From positions 62,001 through 126,000 of the forward strand of contig NZ_QTPO01000013.1 of the NCBI RefSeq assembly GCF_003853645.1: a DNA stretch of 64,000 nucleotides, given 5' to 3'. The translations under genes were made by a program, and so were the position numbers. Origin of the DNA: Burkholderia sp. Bp9143 (GTDB taxonomy: Bacteria > Pseudomonadota > Gammaproteobacteria > Burkholderiales > Burkholderiaceae). Position 1 is the first letter of the stretch. Every line of letters starts with the position of its first letter. The notes below the pieces were generated by a model. That model made no database searches and was not told the origin of the DNA. It saw nothing but the letters and a program-made list of their open reading frames with translations. This document shows positions 29,406 to 39,325 of this stretch, piece after piece.

Positions 29406-30560
29406 ATGCTTCAGCAGATTCAGCAGATACCGACGCAAAGCAGTGTGTCTTCTGGTTCGGCACGGATGCACTGGCTCGATGCGTGCCGGGTGTTCGCCGC
29501 CCTTGGCGTGGTGATGATACACATCAGTGCGAGTCCTGACGGGCAATTGTTTCCGGATGCACCGACCTCTGCACGGGTTGGACCGGCAATCGTACGGATT
29601 ACTGGCGAACTGTCCGGATCGGAATTGTTTTTTCTGTTTTCGATGTTCCTGATCGCATTCAAGATCGATCGTCGGCATGTTGCATACCTTGACTTGATCC
29701 GCGAGCAGGCGAAGCGGCTTCTGATCCCGTTTGTCGCATGGACCGTGTTTTATGCATTCTTCCGCTTGTTCAAAGCCGAGTCATTCGGCTACCAGGCCGC
29801 GATCATGGAGCAGATCGTGCAGTGGCAGTCGTGGATTGGCTACCTGCTACTCGGCTCCGCTCAATACCATTTGCACTACCTTCCGACGATGTTCTTCCTG
29901 GTTTTGCTATATCCCGCACTTCAAGCAGCGATCCGCTATCCGGTTGTCGGATTGTCGATCATTGGTACCCTGCAGGTGATGGACTACGTGCAGGGCTGGT
30001 TGTGGGGACATGTCACCGATCCTCTCTATCGTGATTACCTGGTTCGGATGGTCAAGATCATCTGCTACAGCGGCTATGGATTCGCGGGATTCGCCGTATT
30101 CGGCATCTGGAAACGCAAGCTTTCGTTTGATGAGAGCAAACTGGTGCTTTGGCTATCGTTGTTACTGCTCGCTGTCGCTTATATGGCGAAGCTGGTTTAC
30201 GCCGCCGACGCGGTCGCGGCGGCACAGTGGCCGGTGCGAACCGGCGCCGGATTCTATGCTCATTTTCTGTCGCCGGTGCTGATGCTCACGGCATTCCTGG
30301 GATCCCAGCATCGACATTGGTCTCCTCTCTTCATGAGGATCGCCAAATATACTTTTGGCATCTATCTGATCCATCCGATATTTATCGACTGCTTCGATTT
30401 GCTCCAGCACTCCATGGGTTGGTCGACAACGCCGAGCGTCACGGTGATATTGAAGCTGATCACAGTTGCGCCGCTCGCGTTTGCAACGACGTACCTGCTG
30501 GCTAAGATCAGGCCAACTGCCTGGCTGGTTGGATTAGGGCCGGTTCCCTTCTTTCGCTAG
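29406..30560 (+). CDS. Acyltransferase-3 family membrane protein
   Basis: A 384-residue polytopic membrane acyltransferase. ARMHWLDACRVFAALGVVMI followed by HISASP gives the family's conserved LDxxR and VxxH pattern. About ten membrane segments follow, ending in TFGIYLIHPIFIDCFDLLQ, the characteristic late IYLxH motif. Members O-acetylate or otherwise acylate surface sugars using a cytoplasmic acyl-CoA donor. ATG 29406 has a good site, CGGAGGATCG. Its GC content and codon use are lower than those of most neighbours, which suggests separate acquisition, and a transposase remnant follows it. It probably decorates the exopolysaccharide made by the cluster to the right; that is inferred from position. 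Confidence 0.88.
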   Translation: MLQQIQQIPTQSSVSSGSARMHWLDACRVFAALGVVMIHISASPDGQLFPDAPTSARVGPAIVRITGELSGSELFFLFSMFLIAFKIDRRHVAYLDLIREQAKRLLIPFVAWTVFYAFFRLFKAESFGYQAAIMEQIVQWQSWIGYLLLGSAQYHLHYLPTMFFLVLLYPALQAAIRYPVVGLSIIGTLQVMDYVQGWLWGHVTDPLYRDYLVRMVKIICYSGYGFAGFAVFGIWKRKLSFDESKLVLWLSLLLLAVAYMAKLVYAADAVAAAQWPVRTGAGFYAHFLSPVLMLTAFLGSQHRHWSPLFMRIAKYTFGIYLIHPIFIDCFDLLQHSMGWSTTPSVTVILKLITVAPLAFATTYLLAKIRPTAWLVGLGPVPFFR

Positions 30561-30741
30561 CCGTGAACCGTCAAGAGGTTGTTTCTCGCCGTAGATCACT
30601 CATCGCTGTCAGCGCGTCAAACCGGACGACGCCCCTCAGCGAAAGGGACGCGGAATCCACGGTCCATCCGCGGGAATGGCCAATCACGGCGTCCTGCTTC
30701 GCCATTGGTAGTCAGGATGGAGGGGAGCAAGCGTACGGGCA

Positions 30742-31440
30742 ATGACTGGGTCAGTCAGGAAGTCATTGAGCGTCGGAACGGCTGGCGTTGACGACACGAC
30801 AGATCCGCCGGTTGGTCGCCCGGCTGCGTGAGCACGGGCCGGCGGGATTGGTGTCGGGACACCGAGCGAAGCCCGGCAACCGCCACCTGGATCCGGGAGC
30901 CGCCGATCGTGCGCTGTCGATCACCCGTGACCGCTACGCCGATTTCGGCCCGACGCTGGCCTGCGAGAAGCTCTGGGAATGCCACTGCATTCGGCTGGCC
31001 GAGGAGATGGTCAGGAAGCTGATGACAGACGCTGGCTTGTGGGTTCCGCGCCGACAGCGTCCGCCGAAAGTTTATCCGCCACGAGCGCGTCGCGCGTGCC
31101 TCGGTGAACTGATCCAGATCGACGGCAGCGATCATCGTCAGTTCGAGGAACGGGCGCCGGCCTGCACGTTGCTCGTGTACGTGGACGACGCGACGAGTCG
31201 GCTGATGATGCTGCCCTTCACTCAGACCGAATCGACGTTCAGCTACGTCGAGGCGACGCGGGCGTACATCGAACGCCATGGCAAGCCGGGGGCGTTCCAC
31301 AGCGACAAGGCCAGCGTGTTTCGCAACGTGCCCTCTGACAAGAACGGCAATCGCGTGACGCCGTTCGGCCGGGCGATGTACGACCTGAACATCGACACGT
31401 TTCGTGCGAACAGCAGTTCGGCCAACGGGCGACGCACGCT
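30742..31440 (+). pseudogene. Remnant of an ISNCY-type (rve-domain) transposase
   Basis: A decayed transposase. A start fragment (SQEVIERRNGW) ends at a stop at 30789-30791. The text resumes in another frame with TTRQIRRLVARLREHGPAGL, so most of the first helix-turn-helix is deleted and the frame shifted. The catalytic core is visible: GELIQIDGSDHRQFEE (first Asp) and GAFHSDKASVFRNVP (second Asp). After FRANSSSANGR, near 31440, the text no longer matches the expected segment carrying the third catalytic Glu, so the enzyme is truncated there too. No terminal inverted repeats could be identified. It marks a past insertion between the acyltransferase and the rest of the exopolysaccharide cluster. 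Confidence 0.8.
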
Positions 31441-32033
31441 GGAACGACGTGCGCGAGCAGCGATAGGCCGCGTTGTCCGGCGAGCGCGACCCCGAGACGG
31501 CGTCGCCCCGGCGCTCGCCCACCGCACATCGAATCTTGCGGTCCGCCATAGGGACAGCGCCGTGAACACTTCTGAAACAATTCGATCACGGCCGGACGTC
31601 GATTTGCTGCAGATCCAGCCGCCTGACGGGCCTTGCGCAGCGGACGTGCCCGGGTCTTCGCCAACATGAAAACCCAATCCAATCAATCACCTCGGTTGAA
31701 CCATTGGGAAGACCGCCGCGCCGCTCGCCGGAAAGCGGCGTTCGAAATTGAAACACAACTCGATCGTCGATGGACGCATTTCCGCAAGCGCTCGCGCTGA
31801 CGACTCGTTGCGCCATGTCAGCGCTTGCTTTCCGCTCGGCTGGCATGTTTCTAGCTTTAAATATCAACTACTTGCTCGATAAATCCAGCACCTGCATCTG
31901 GGCCGCGTAGCCTTGAATCGACACGCCGGTCTGCCCCTGCTCGCTGGTCATCCGGCAGATCAGGGCTAGCCGTGCAAACCGGATGTGGATGCAACAAGCT
32001 GCGTCACGTGCGGCTTCGGATGGAGAACTTGAC
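31441..32033. other. Region between transposase remnant and crp-type gene
   Basis: About 590 bases without a confident gene. The first 400 follow the broken transposase and probably contain more insertion debris; no protein family was recognised in any frame. On the minus strand, 31868-32035 encodes a 55-codon frame ending TGVSIQGYAAQMQVLDLSSK that reads like natural protein, but it lies across the crp-type promoter region and has no clear ribosome site. It may be the tail of a lost gene. The crp-type promoter must lie in 31870-32020. Confidence 0.35.
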
Positions 32034-32837
32034 ATGTTGACGCTGCAATCGGATCTTCACGGCAACCACCTCCTCAGCGCACTGCCATACGATGAATGGC
32101 AAGCGCTTGCACCGCACCTCGAACTCGTTCGTTTGCGCGCGGAACAATTGCTATATGACTCGGGGCAGCGAATCCATCACGTCTACTTCCCGACCACAGC
32201 GGTCATCTCCATACTCTACATGATGGAAAACGGCGGCTCCGTCGAGGTTGCCGCAGTCGGCCGCGAGGGCATGACCGGCGTGCCCGTCCTGACCGGCGGA
32301 GAAGCGATGCCGAACCGCGTCCAGGTGCAGTACGCCGGCTTCGCGTATCGGATGAGCGCGCAGGCGCTCAGGCTCCATTTCGCGCGATCCGAATGCATGC
32401 AGCGCCTGATGCTGCTCTATATGCACGCACTGCTCACCGAGATCGCGCAGATGGCCGCGTGCAACCGGCACCATTCATTGAACAAGCAACTTTGCCGGTG
32501 GCTGCTGATCGAGGTCGACCGAGTCGATTCGTACGAACTCGCGGTCACCCAGCAACTGATCTCGGAAATGCTGGGCGTGCGGCGCGAGGGTGTCACCGAA
32601 GCGGCCGGAAAGCTGCATCGCGAAGGCCTCATCCTCCATAGCCGCGGCCATATCCGGGTGCTGGATCGCAACGGCCTCGAAGCGAGCGCCTGCGAATGCT
32701 ATGGCCTCGTCAAGCGGGAGTTCGACCGCTTGTTGCCGCACCGGCACCGCCCGGCCCTGCCCGCGGCAGGTACGTTCGGGCGGCCGGAGGACGAAGCGAT
32801 TTGCAGACTCAACCCGTTGCACAGCCCCTCTCTCTAA
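32034..32837 (+). CDS. Crp/Fnr-family transcriptional regulator
   Basis: A 267-residue regulator with an N-terminal cyclic-nucleotide-binding-type beta roll (residues about 12-130, including VYFPTTAVISILYMMENGGS and VEVAAVGREGMTGVP) and a C-terminal winged helix (LAVTQQLISEMLGVRREGVT). It lacks the cysteine cluster of Fnr and the classical cAMP-binding arginine/serine text. The ligand is unknown; c-di-GMP is known for some Burkholderia members of this superfamily, but no diagnostic motif can be claimed here. ATG 32034 has GGAG eight bases upstream. It is the only specific regulator inside the exopolysaccharide cluster, convergent with the manC-type gene. Confidence 0.9.
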   Translation: MLTLQSDLHGNHLLSALPYDEWQALAPHLELVRLRAEQLLYDSGQRIHHVYFPTTAVISILYMMENGGSVEVAAVGREGMTGVPVLTGGEAMPNRVQVQYAGFAYRMSAQALRLHFARSECMQRLMLLYMHALLTEIAQMAACNRHHSLNKQLCRWLLIEVDRVDSYELAVTQQLISEMLGVRREGVTEAAGKLHREGLILHSRGHIRVLDRNGLEASACECYGLVKREFDRLLPHRHRPALPAAGTFGRPEDEAICRLNPLHSPSL

Positions 32838-32991
32838 CCCGCACGCGAAATGCGGCAGCGGCGCGCCGGGCCGCGAACGCGCGTCGTCGCGGCGTTGCCG
32901 TGCCGCGACGAACCGACGGCCCGGCAGGCGTGGCACCAGGCCAAGGCGGGCGACGCCGATGCAGCGGATGTCGCAAGCGCTTCATTCGGTA

Positions 32992-34536
32992 TCACGCATG
33001 CGAGTCGCAGCGCCCATAGCTGTCGTCGAAACGAACGATGTCGTCTTCGCCCAGATACGTGCCCGATTGAACCTCGATGATCTCGAGCGGGACTTTACCC
33101 GGATTCTCGAGCCGGTGACGCACGCCGACCGGGATGAAGGCCGACTCGTTTTCGGTGAGCAGCAACTGGTCGTCACCGCGCGTGACGAGCGCGGTGCCAC
33201 GCACGACGACCCAATGCTCCGCACGGTGGTGATGCATCTGCAACGACAGCCGCCCACCGGGCATTACGACAATATGCTTCACCTGAAAACGTTCGCCGCG
33301 ATCGATCGAATCATAGAAGCCCCACGGGCGATGCACCTTGCGATGCGAATCGGCCTCGGGCGCCCGCTCCGCCTTGATGCGCGCCACGAGCCGCTTCACG
33401 TCCTGCACGTGCGACCGGTCGGCAACGAGCACCGCATCGGCCGTTTCCACCACGACGACATTGGCGGTACCCACGCATGCCACGAGGCGTCCGTTCGAAT
33501 GAGCGTACGTGGAAGCCGCGCCTTCGAACACGACGCGTCCGCGCGCCACATTGCCGCAATCGTCCTTGTCGAGCGCGTCCCAGACGCCATCCCACGAACC
33601 GAGGTCCGACCAGCCGCCTTCGAGTGGTACGACAACCCCGTCGCACGGCGATTCGGGCATGCCGATGCGCTCCATGACCGCATAGTCGATCGAGTTCGCG
33701 TCGACGCGGGCGAACGCGCCCGGCTCGGGATTGAAGACGCGGCCGCTCGCCTCGCCTGCGACGAATGCAGCAAGGCACATCTCGTGCATGTCCGGCTGCA
33801 GGCGTTGCAACGTCGCGAGCCAGACCGACGCGCGCAACACGAAGATGCCGCTGTTCCACCAGTAGCCGCCCGCCGCGAGGTACTCAGCGGCGCGGTCCGC
33901 CGATGGCTTCTCGACGAACCGCTCGATCCGGTGCGCGCCGTCGCCAATCGCGGCACCGACGCGGATGTACCCGAAAGCAGTCTCGGCGCGGGTCGGCGGC
34001 ACACCGAGCGTCGCGATCGCTCCCTCCTCCGCATGGCGCGCGGCCAGGGCAACTGCCCGCTTGAGCGCCGGCGTGTCCTTGATCAACTGGTCGGACGGCA
34101 TGACGACCAGGATCGCGTCGTCGCCGGCGGCGCATGCGAGCGAGGCCGCCAGCGTCAATGCGGGCGCGGTATCCCGCCGCACGGGCTCGACGATGAACCG
34201 CGCGTCGATCCCGCCCGCGCGCAGTTGCTCGGCGATCAGGAATTGAAGGTCGGCGCTGCACACGACGACAGGCGACTCCGACACCTGCCAGCCGGCCGGG
34301 AGGTCGGTCATTCGCCTTGCGGTGGCTTGCAGCAACGAATCCGATCCGACGACGTCGATCAGTTGCTTGGGATAATGCTCACGCGAAATCGGCCACAGGC
34401 GTGTGCCCGAACCGCCGGCCAGGATGACCGGCAGAATCCGGGTAAGCGTCGGCGCCGTCGACTGGTCGACGACCGGACGGGACGCCGGCTGCCGGCCTTC
34501 GTCGAAGTCGCACTCCTCTTCTTGCAGTGATGACAT
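32992..34536 (-). CDS. manC: Bifunctional mannose-1-phosphate guanylyltransferase / mannose-6-phosphate isomerase
   Basis: About 514 residues; makes GDP-mannose for exopolysaccharide. The N-terminal GMP domain has ILPVILAGGSGTRLWPISRE and PKQLIDVVGSDSLLQ; IERFVEKPSADRA is the sugar-phosphate site. The C-terminal type-II PMI cupin has PWGFYDSIDRGERFQVKHI and the metal ligands in GGRLSLQMHHHRAEHW. Orthologues are named ManC, AlgA, or BceA in cepacian loci; I use manC as the neutral name. ATG 34536 has CGGAGC upstream; ATG 34590 in frame is less likely. It is the last gene of the leftward half of the exopolysaccharide cluster, and its presence predicts mannose, or a GDP-mannose-derived sugar such as fucose or rhamnose, in the polymer. 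Confidence 0.95.
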   Translation of the reverse strand: MSSLQEEECDFDEGRQPASRPVVDQSTAPTLTRILPVILAGGSGTRLWPISREHYPKQLIDVVGSDSLLQATARRMTDLPAGWQVSESPVVVCSADLQFLIAEQLRAGGIDARFIVEPVRRDTAPALTLAASLACAAGDDAILVVMPSDQLIKDTPALKRAVALAARHAEEGAIATLGVPPTRAETAFGYIRVGAAIGDGAHRIERFVEKPSADRAAEYLAAGGYWWNSGIFVLRASVWLATLQRLQPDMHEMCLAAFVAGEASGRVFNPEPGAFARVDANSIDYAVMERIGMPESPCDGVVVPLEGGWSDLGSWDGVWDALDKDDCGNVARGRVVFEGAASTYAHSNGRLVACVGTANVVVVETADAVLVADRSHVQDVKRLVARIKAERAPEADSHRKVHRPWGFYDSIDRGERFQVKHIVVMPGGRLSLQMHHHRAEHWVVVRGTALVTRGDDQLLLTENESAFIPVGVRHRLENPGKVPLEIIEVQSGTYLGEDDIVRFDDSYGRCDSHA

Positions 34537-34768
34537 GGTATTGCTCCGCTGTCGAGGAACGCGCGGCCGTCTCCCGCGGCTGAAGCGCATTCGGACGCGC
34601 GATGCCTTCCGGACGATCGCGCCCGCCCTTTCACCCGTTCACTCTAAGTCGCGTCGATTTCGCTGACCGTGCGTAACGACACACTGGACGTTCGATTCGC
34701 GACATGCCCGGTTCATCGTGTCGCCGCCACCTGCTCCGCGCCGCGGCCGAGCAGCGAATGGACTACGA

Positions 34769-36148
34769 TCATGACTCTCGTTTCCCGCTCCCGGTCACCG
34801 CTCGAACGTGCCGATCCCAGCCCAGGATCAACAGATGGAACGCGAACGCACTCGCGGCGGATGCCGCCGATGCGAGCACGATACCGACGATGCCGAACCA
34901 TCGGATCAACACGACATTGGCGAGCGCCTTGACGATGAAGCAGACGATGGCCATGCCGGCCAACGCCTTCAGGCGCCCTTCGCTCGCGAACAGCTGCAGC
35001 AGCACCAGTTGTGCGAAATAAAACGGCAACTTCACGAGACTCCAGCGCACCAGATGGGAGACGGTGGCGGTGTCCGCATCCGTGAACGCGCCGTGCTGAA
35101 AAATCAGCTTGATGACGGACGGCGCGAGCGGCCAGACGATCGCCGTCACCAGCACGCCAAGTCCCAGCATCAGGAACGACCACTTGAGCGCCATCTCGCG
35201 CGCCCTCGCCGGCTCGCCGCTGCTCTGGATATCCGAGAACACCGGCAATGTCGCGCGGCCGATGGCCATCGCGCCGACGCCCTCGAGCAGCGCAATCAGC
35301 CGGCCCGAATAGGAGAGCGTCGCGATCGCGCCATCGCCCAGGCCCGCGACGAAATACTGATCAAGGGGCACCGCAAGGCTCAAGACGAGCTGGCCCAGCA
35401 TGAACATGCCGACCGTCCGATGGTTGCGCGACCATTGAGGCGAACGCAGCGAAAAAAAGAATCGGGTTTGCACACCGTCGGTGGCGCGCGCCAGCGTGCC
35501 GAGCCACGCCGCTTGCAGCAGGAAGCCGATCGTCGTGCCCCACATCAGCGGCGCGGGCGAATTCCCTTGATGCGAGACGACCAGGAAGAGCAGCACCACG
35601 ACGGCAGGCAGGGCCTCCAGCAAGGTATTGATGTGGCGCTCGCGCGCCTGCAGGCGCGCCGCGAACACGCAGATCGTCATCATCAGGATGCCGATCGGGC
35701 TCATCGTCATCATCATCACGCGAGACATCTCGCGCGTCTCGCCGGACAGGTTGCGCTCGAACAGTCCGAGCACCCATGGCCACGCAACAAGCAACACCGC
35801 TGCGCAGGCGCCACCGAACACCAGCGCCATCATCTGCAATTCGCCCAGAAAGCGGGCCTGCTCGTCCACGGGCTGCGTGCGTAATCCGACCAGCGTGGGC
35901 ACCAGCATGATCTGCAGCCCGACGACGAATGCCGCCGGCAGAAATGTAATCAGGCTGAACGTGAACTGGTAGGCATCGACGACCGGGCTGATGCCGTAGT
36001 GGTAGGCGATCGCCATTTCCCGCAGCGCGGCCGCGACTTTGCCGAGCAAGACAAACGTCGAAACCCAGATCGCGCCGCGCGCGATCCGCAGATGGTCGGG
36101 GTGAAGCCGAAACAGGCGGCTTCGCCACGCTGCAATCTGTGCAATCAA
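34769..36148 (-). CDS. MurJ/MviN-like lipid-linked oligosaccharide flippase (Wzx role)
   Basis: A 459-residue membrane protein with about 12-14 helices of the MOP superfamily, MurJ branch. IARGAIWVSTFVLLGKVAAA, AYHYGISPVVDAYQFTFSL, RVMMMTMSPIGILMMTICV, LVLSLAVPLDQYFVAGLGDG and LIFQHGAFTDADTATVSH resemble MurJ. It lies between the glycosyltransferase and manC-type genes, and no other Wzx is present, so it probably flips the undecaprenyl-linked repeat unit rather than lipid II. The start appears to be TTG 36148 with GAGGGAG about 8 bases upstream. A second, cluster-bound MurJ-type flippase is known in several exopolysaccharide loci. Confidence 0.87.
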   Translation of the reverse strand: MIAQIAAWRSRLFRLHPDHLRIARGAIWVSTFVLLGKVAAALREMAIAYHYGISPVVDAYQFTFSLITFLPAAFVVGLQIMLVPTLVGLRTQPVDEQARFLGELQMMALVFGGACAAVLLVAWPWVLGLFERNLSGETREMSRVMMMTMSPIGILMMTICVFAARLQARERHINTLLEALPAVVVLLFLVVSHQGNSPAPLMWGTTIGFLLQAAWLGTLARATDGVQTRFFFSLRSPQWSRNHRTVGMFMLGQLVLSLAVPLDQYFVAGLGDGAIATLSYSGRLIALLEGVGAMAIGRATLPVFSDIQSSGEPARAREMALKWSFLMLGLGVLVTAIVWPLAPSVIKLIFQHGAFTDADTATVSHLVRWSLVKLPFYFAQLVLLQLFASEGRLKALAGMAIVCFIVKALANVVLIRWFGIVGIVLASAASAASAFAFHLLILGWDRHVRAVTGSGKRES

Positions 36149-36257
36149 TTCGCGCTCCCTCGAATGCCCCGTGTGGCGAACATCACGCGCGGCCCGTACC
36201 CGGCGAAAGGCGCGCCGCGAACGCGCGGTTCGTGCCCCGCCGCCGTCCAGCGCGCCC

Positions 36258-37454
36258 TCATCGCCCTACCGCGACGGATCGCCCGCGCGCCTCGCATATG
36301 GCGTCGTCGACCACCCGCAGAAACTCGGCTCTGAAGCGCTCCGCGGTAAAGCGAACCGCATTGCCGCGACACACCTCCGGACGCATCGGCTCATGCGCTT
36401 CGAAGCGCGTGATCGCATCGACGATCGCCGGCACGCTCTGCTGCATGAAAAACACGCCCGTGCCGTAGTTCGGATCGTGCGACTCGATGACCGTTTCGAG
36501 CGCCCCGCCCCGGCCGTACGCGATGACCGGCGCGCCGCAGGCCTGCGCCTCCACGATCGTGATGCCGAAATCCTCTTCCGCGGCGAACACGAACGCGCGC
36601 GCCCGCCGCATCAGGTCGATCAACACGTGTGTCGGCTGATACCCGAGCAAGGTGACGTTCGGCCCCGCCAGCGCCTTCGCCCGCTTGAAGTCGGGCCCGT
36701 CGCCGACGACGATCAGACGTCGATTGGGGAGGCTCGCGAACGCCTCGACGATCAGCGGGATACGCTTGTACGGCACCATCCGCGAGGCGATCAGATAGAA
36801 ATCCTCACGATGTGTGCCGATGTCGAAGTGCTCGACGTCTACCGGCGGATAGACGACGGTCGAGCCGACTCCATAGATCTTGCGAATCCGGCGGCCGATA
36901 AAGTCCGAGTTCGCGACGAACGCATCGACGCCATGCGCCGTGCGATGATCCCAGATCCGCATGTAATGCAGCACGCCGCGTGCGAGCCAGCTCTTCGGTC
37001 CCTTCGTCACGCCGGCCTGGATCAGGTACTGGTGCTGAAGATCCCACGCGTAGCGGATAGGCGAATGCACATAGCTGACATGGACCTGGTCGGGCCCGGT
37101 AATGACCCCCTTCGCAACCGCGTGGCTCGACGAAATCACGAGGTCGTACGCGGAGAGATCGAACTGTTCGACGGCCAGGGGCATGAGCGGCAAGTACGTG
37201 CGAAAAGCCGTTCTCGCACGAGGCAGATGCTGGATGAACGAGGTCTTCGCATGCTTGCCGCCCAGCGCGGCGCGATGCTCTTCGGGGAAGAAGTCGACGA
37301 TGCTGAACAAGTCCGCGTCAGGCCAGATCCGGATGATCTGCTCCAGCACGCGTTCCGAGCCGGCATACGTCGTCAGCCAGTCGTGCACGATCGCCACCCG
37401 GCCGAAGCGCCTCGAATCGCTGACGGCCGTATCGCTTTGCATCACATGGGCCAT
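36258..37454 (-). CDS. GT4 family glycosyltransferase
   Basis: A 398-residue GT-B glycosyltransferase. The N-terminal half starts RVAIVHDWLTTYAGSERVLE, with VHVSYVHSPIRYAWDLQHQY typical of mannosyl- or rhamnosyltransferases in this group. The donor-binding half has YLIASRMVPYKRIPLIVEAF, LIVVGDGPDFKRAKAL and FGITIVEAQACGAPVIAYGR, the E-x7-E signature. No membrane segment is visible; it acts at the inner face of the inner membrane on the lipid-linked repeat unit. It lies 64 bases downstream of the initiating transferase and 109 bases before the flippase. A mannose donor is plausible given the manC-type gene, but the donor cannot be fixed from sequence. Confidence 0.93.
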   Translation of the reverse strand: MAHVMQSDTAVSDSRRFGRVAIVHDWLTTYAGSERVLEQIIRIWPDADLFSIVDFFPEEHRAALGGKHAKTSFIQHLPRARTAFRTYLPLMPLAVEQFDLSAYDLVISSSHAVAKGVITGPDQVHVSYVHSPIRYAWDLQHQYLIQAGVTKGPKSWLARGVLHYMRIWDHRTAHGVDAFVANSDFIGRRIRKIYGVGSTVVYPPVDVEHFDIGTHREDFYLIASRMVPYKRIPLIVEAFASLPNRRLIVVGDGPDFKRAKALAGPNVTLLGYQPTHVLIDLMRRARAFVFAAEEDFGITIVEAQACGAPVIAYGRGGALETVIESHDPNYGTGVFFMQQSVPAIVDAITRFEAHEPMRPEVCRGNAVRFTAERFRAEFLRVVDDAICEARGRSVAVGR

Positions 37455-37518
37455 GTCGACATCTCTTCAGTATGTGCGTGAGGTAATCGATCCCGGCGAC
37501 AGGATCGCTTCCGGGCGA

Positions 37519-38601
37519 TCAGTACGCGCCGTGGCCCTTGACGACCACCTTGATCGTCCTGAACAGGATCACCACGTCCCGCAGGAGCGACCAGTTCCTC
37601 ACATAGGCCACATCCAGCGATACGCGCGTCGCATAGTCGGTATTGCTGCGGCCGCTGACCTGCCAAAGCCCCGTCATGCCGGGCCTGACCTGCAGGTAGT
37701 ACTTGACGTCGGCGCCGTAGCGCGCGAGCTCTTCATCGACGATCGGCCGTGGCCCCACCAGACTCATCTCTCCGCGCATCACGTTCCAGAGTTGCGGCAG
37801 TTCGTCCAGGCTCGTGCGGCGCAGAAAGCGGCCGACACGAGTCACGCGGACATCGTTCTTGAGCTTGAATCCACTCTCCCACTCGGCGCGAGCCTGAGGA
37901 TCCGTGTCGAGAAGCTGCTTGAGCATCTGGTCCGCGTTCACGACCATCGAGCGGAACTTCATGCATCGAAATTTGCGGCCATGCTGCCCGACGCGAACGT
38001 GTCCGTAGAACGCCGGCCCGCCGTCGCACCATATGACGACCGCAAGCGTGATCAGCAGCGGCGACAGCACGACGATCAGCAAGGTGCCGCCGACCACGTC
38101 GAAACAGCGCTTCACGATCTGCCACCCCGGCACGGACGGGCGCGCTTCGCCGGCCGATGCCGGGGCGGCGCCGCCGATTCCGTAACCATGTGCCGTCTGC
38201 CAATGCCCGAGCCATGCCGGCCGCGCGACAGAGAATGCAACGAGGGTGACCGTATGTGAAACGAGAAGCCAAATCCCGCTCACCAGGGTCCAGTAGATGA
38301 ACCACGGCAACAACGGAGGCTCGCTGCGATGAATCATGAACAGCAATGCAAGGCCGCACATCTGCACGACGAACCACGCGAGCGTCGTGCGGCTGATCGC
38401 GCTCGCGAGCGACTTCGTGCATCGCGCCGAGTAGGTTCCGCAAGCGGGGAATACCGACAGTGCAAGCGCGGCGACGAATGCGACCAACAATGGATCCAGT
38501 CGGTGTGGACTGCCCATGTCGGCCATATCGACATGCGACGTTCCGACCGCGCCCAACACGATCAACGTGACGTCGATCGCTTTGTGGAAATATCCAGGCA
38601 T
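37519..38601 (-). CDS. Undecaprenyl-phosphate sugar-1-phosphate transferase (WcaJ/WbaP type, short form)
   Basis: A 360-residue initiating transferase that loads the first sugar-phosphate, usually glucose or galactose, onto undecaprenyl phosphate. Four N-terminal hydrophobic segments are followed almost directly by the catalytic domain: [68 protein letters not shown] and [19 protein letters not shown]. Usual WcaJ/WbaP proteins are about 465 residues because of a Rossmann-like middle domain, which is missing here. ATG 38601 has a strong site (GGGGAGG). It is the first gene of the leftward operon, and a sigma-54-like site lies about 185 bases upstream. Confidence 0.93.
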   Translation of the reverse strand: MPGYFHKAIDVTLIVLGAVGTSHVDMADMGSPHRLDPLLVAFVAALALSVFPACGTYSARCTKSLASAISRTTLAWFVVQMCGLALLFMIHRSEPPLLPWFIYWTLVSGIWLLVSHTVTLVAFSVARPAWLGHWQTAHGYGIGGAAPASAGEARPSVPGWQIVKRCFDVVGGTLLIVVLSPLLITLAVVIWCDGGPAFYGHVRVGQHGRKFRCMKFRSMVVNADQMLKQLLDTDPQARAEWESGFKLKNDVRVTRVGRFLRRTSLDELPQLWNVMRGEMSLVGPRPIVDEELARYGADVKYYLQVRPGMTGLWQVSGRSNTDYATRVSLDVAYVRNWSLLRDVVILFRTIKVVVKGHGAY

Positions 38602-38785
38602 TTCAGCCTCCCCAGCATTGCAGCCACCGCGACGGTCGTGACGCGAAACCGCTAACGTCGCCGGTCCTTCCGCTTATGACGACAGCACCGACCGAGGACC
38701 GGAAATGGCCGCTGGCCCCGTCCCTTCGATACTCGGCGTCTGTCGCACGCCACCCCGATTCAACCGACACTGCTGGACGCGCGAT

Positions 38786-38801
38786 CGCGGATCGCGTGCC
38801 T
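38786..38801 (-). promoter_or_regulatory. Candidate sigma-54 promoter for the initiating transferase operon
   Basis: Read on the minus strand the site is AGGCACGCGATCCGCG, compared with consensus TGGCACGNNNNTTGCW. The essential GG (-24) and GC (-12) have the right 10-base spacing and GGCACG is intact; TT is replaced by CC. It lies about 185 bases before the ATG at 38601. Confidence 0.35.
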
Positions 38802-39102
38802 CTTTGCACGACCGACATGGCGCACCGAACCCGACGATCACGTCGCGTCCTCGCGGATTGCCGAATCGATATTGAACGGGCGGTCATGCTGGGGGATGCA
38901 TGCACTGCGTGGCACCCGACTGTCTGAAGCCCATGACCAATCGTACTGAAGGGAGCAGGCGGGCTCTGTTATGAATCCCACAAAGAAATACCGCAATTCC
39001 GCAAAGCGTCTCCGGACGGCTTGTTTTAATTGATTGAAATGTTCAGACCGAATCGGGCGGGCGAAATTCGTTTGCGTAGATTTCTCATACGATCATAGAT
39101 TA

Positions 39103-39117
39103 ACGCGATTATCGCGT
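39103..39117. promoter_or_regulatory. 15-bp palindrome, possible operator
   Basis: ACGCGAT-T-ATCGCGT is a perfect dyad around one central base, in the AT-rich part of the divergent control region between the two exopolysaccharide operons. It is of a size expected for a dimeric regulator. No similar copy was noticed elsewhere in the window. Confidence 0.35.
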
Positions 39118-39325
39118 CATTCGTTCGACAGTATCCGCGGCCGCGCCGGGATGAGCGATCGCGCCGTTATCCCACGCAACGTTTCCCTCTTGAAACGACA
39201 GATCCCCGCCACGCCCTGATTCCACGGGCCGACGATTCACTCCTGTAACGTTTTTCATCGAATTCGGCATTTACAAATGCCGCCTCTCCGCGCTCACCCT
39301 TGACACACCTCGTTTCTTTCACTGC

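Noticed and set aside
29108-29539. Plus-strand frame overlapping the acyltransferase start
   Set aside because: No ribosome site and no recognisable domain; it overlaps a gene with a strong GGAGG site.
38880-38915. TGGCAC at about 38910 as a plus-strand sigma-54 promoter
   Set aside because: The downstream GC at -12 is missing at the required spacing.
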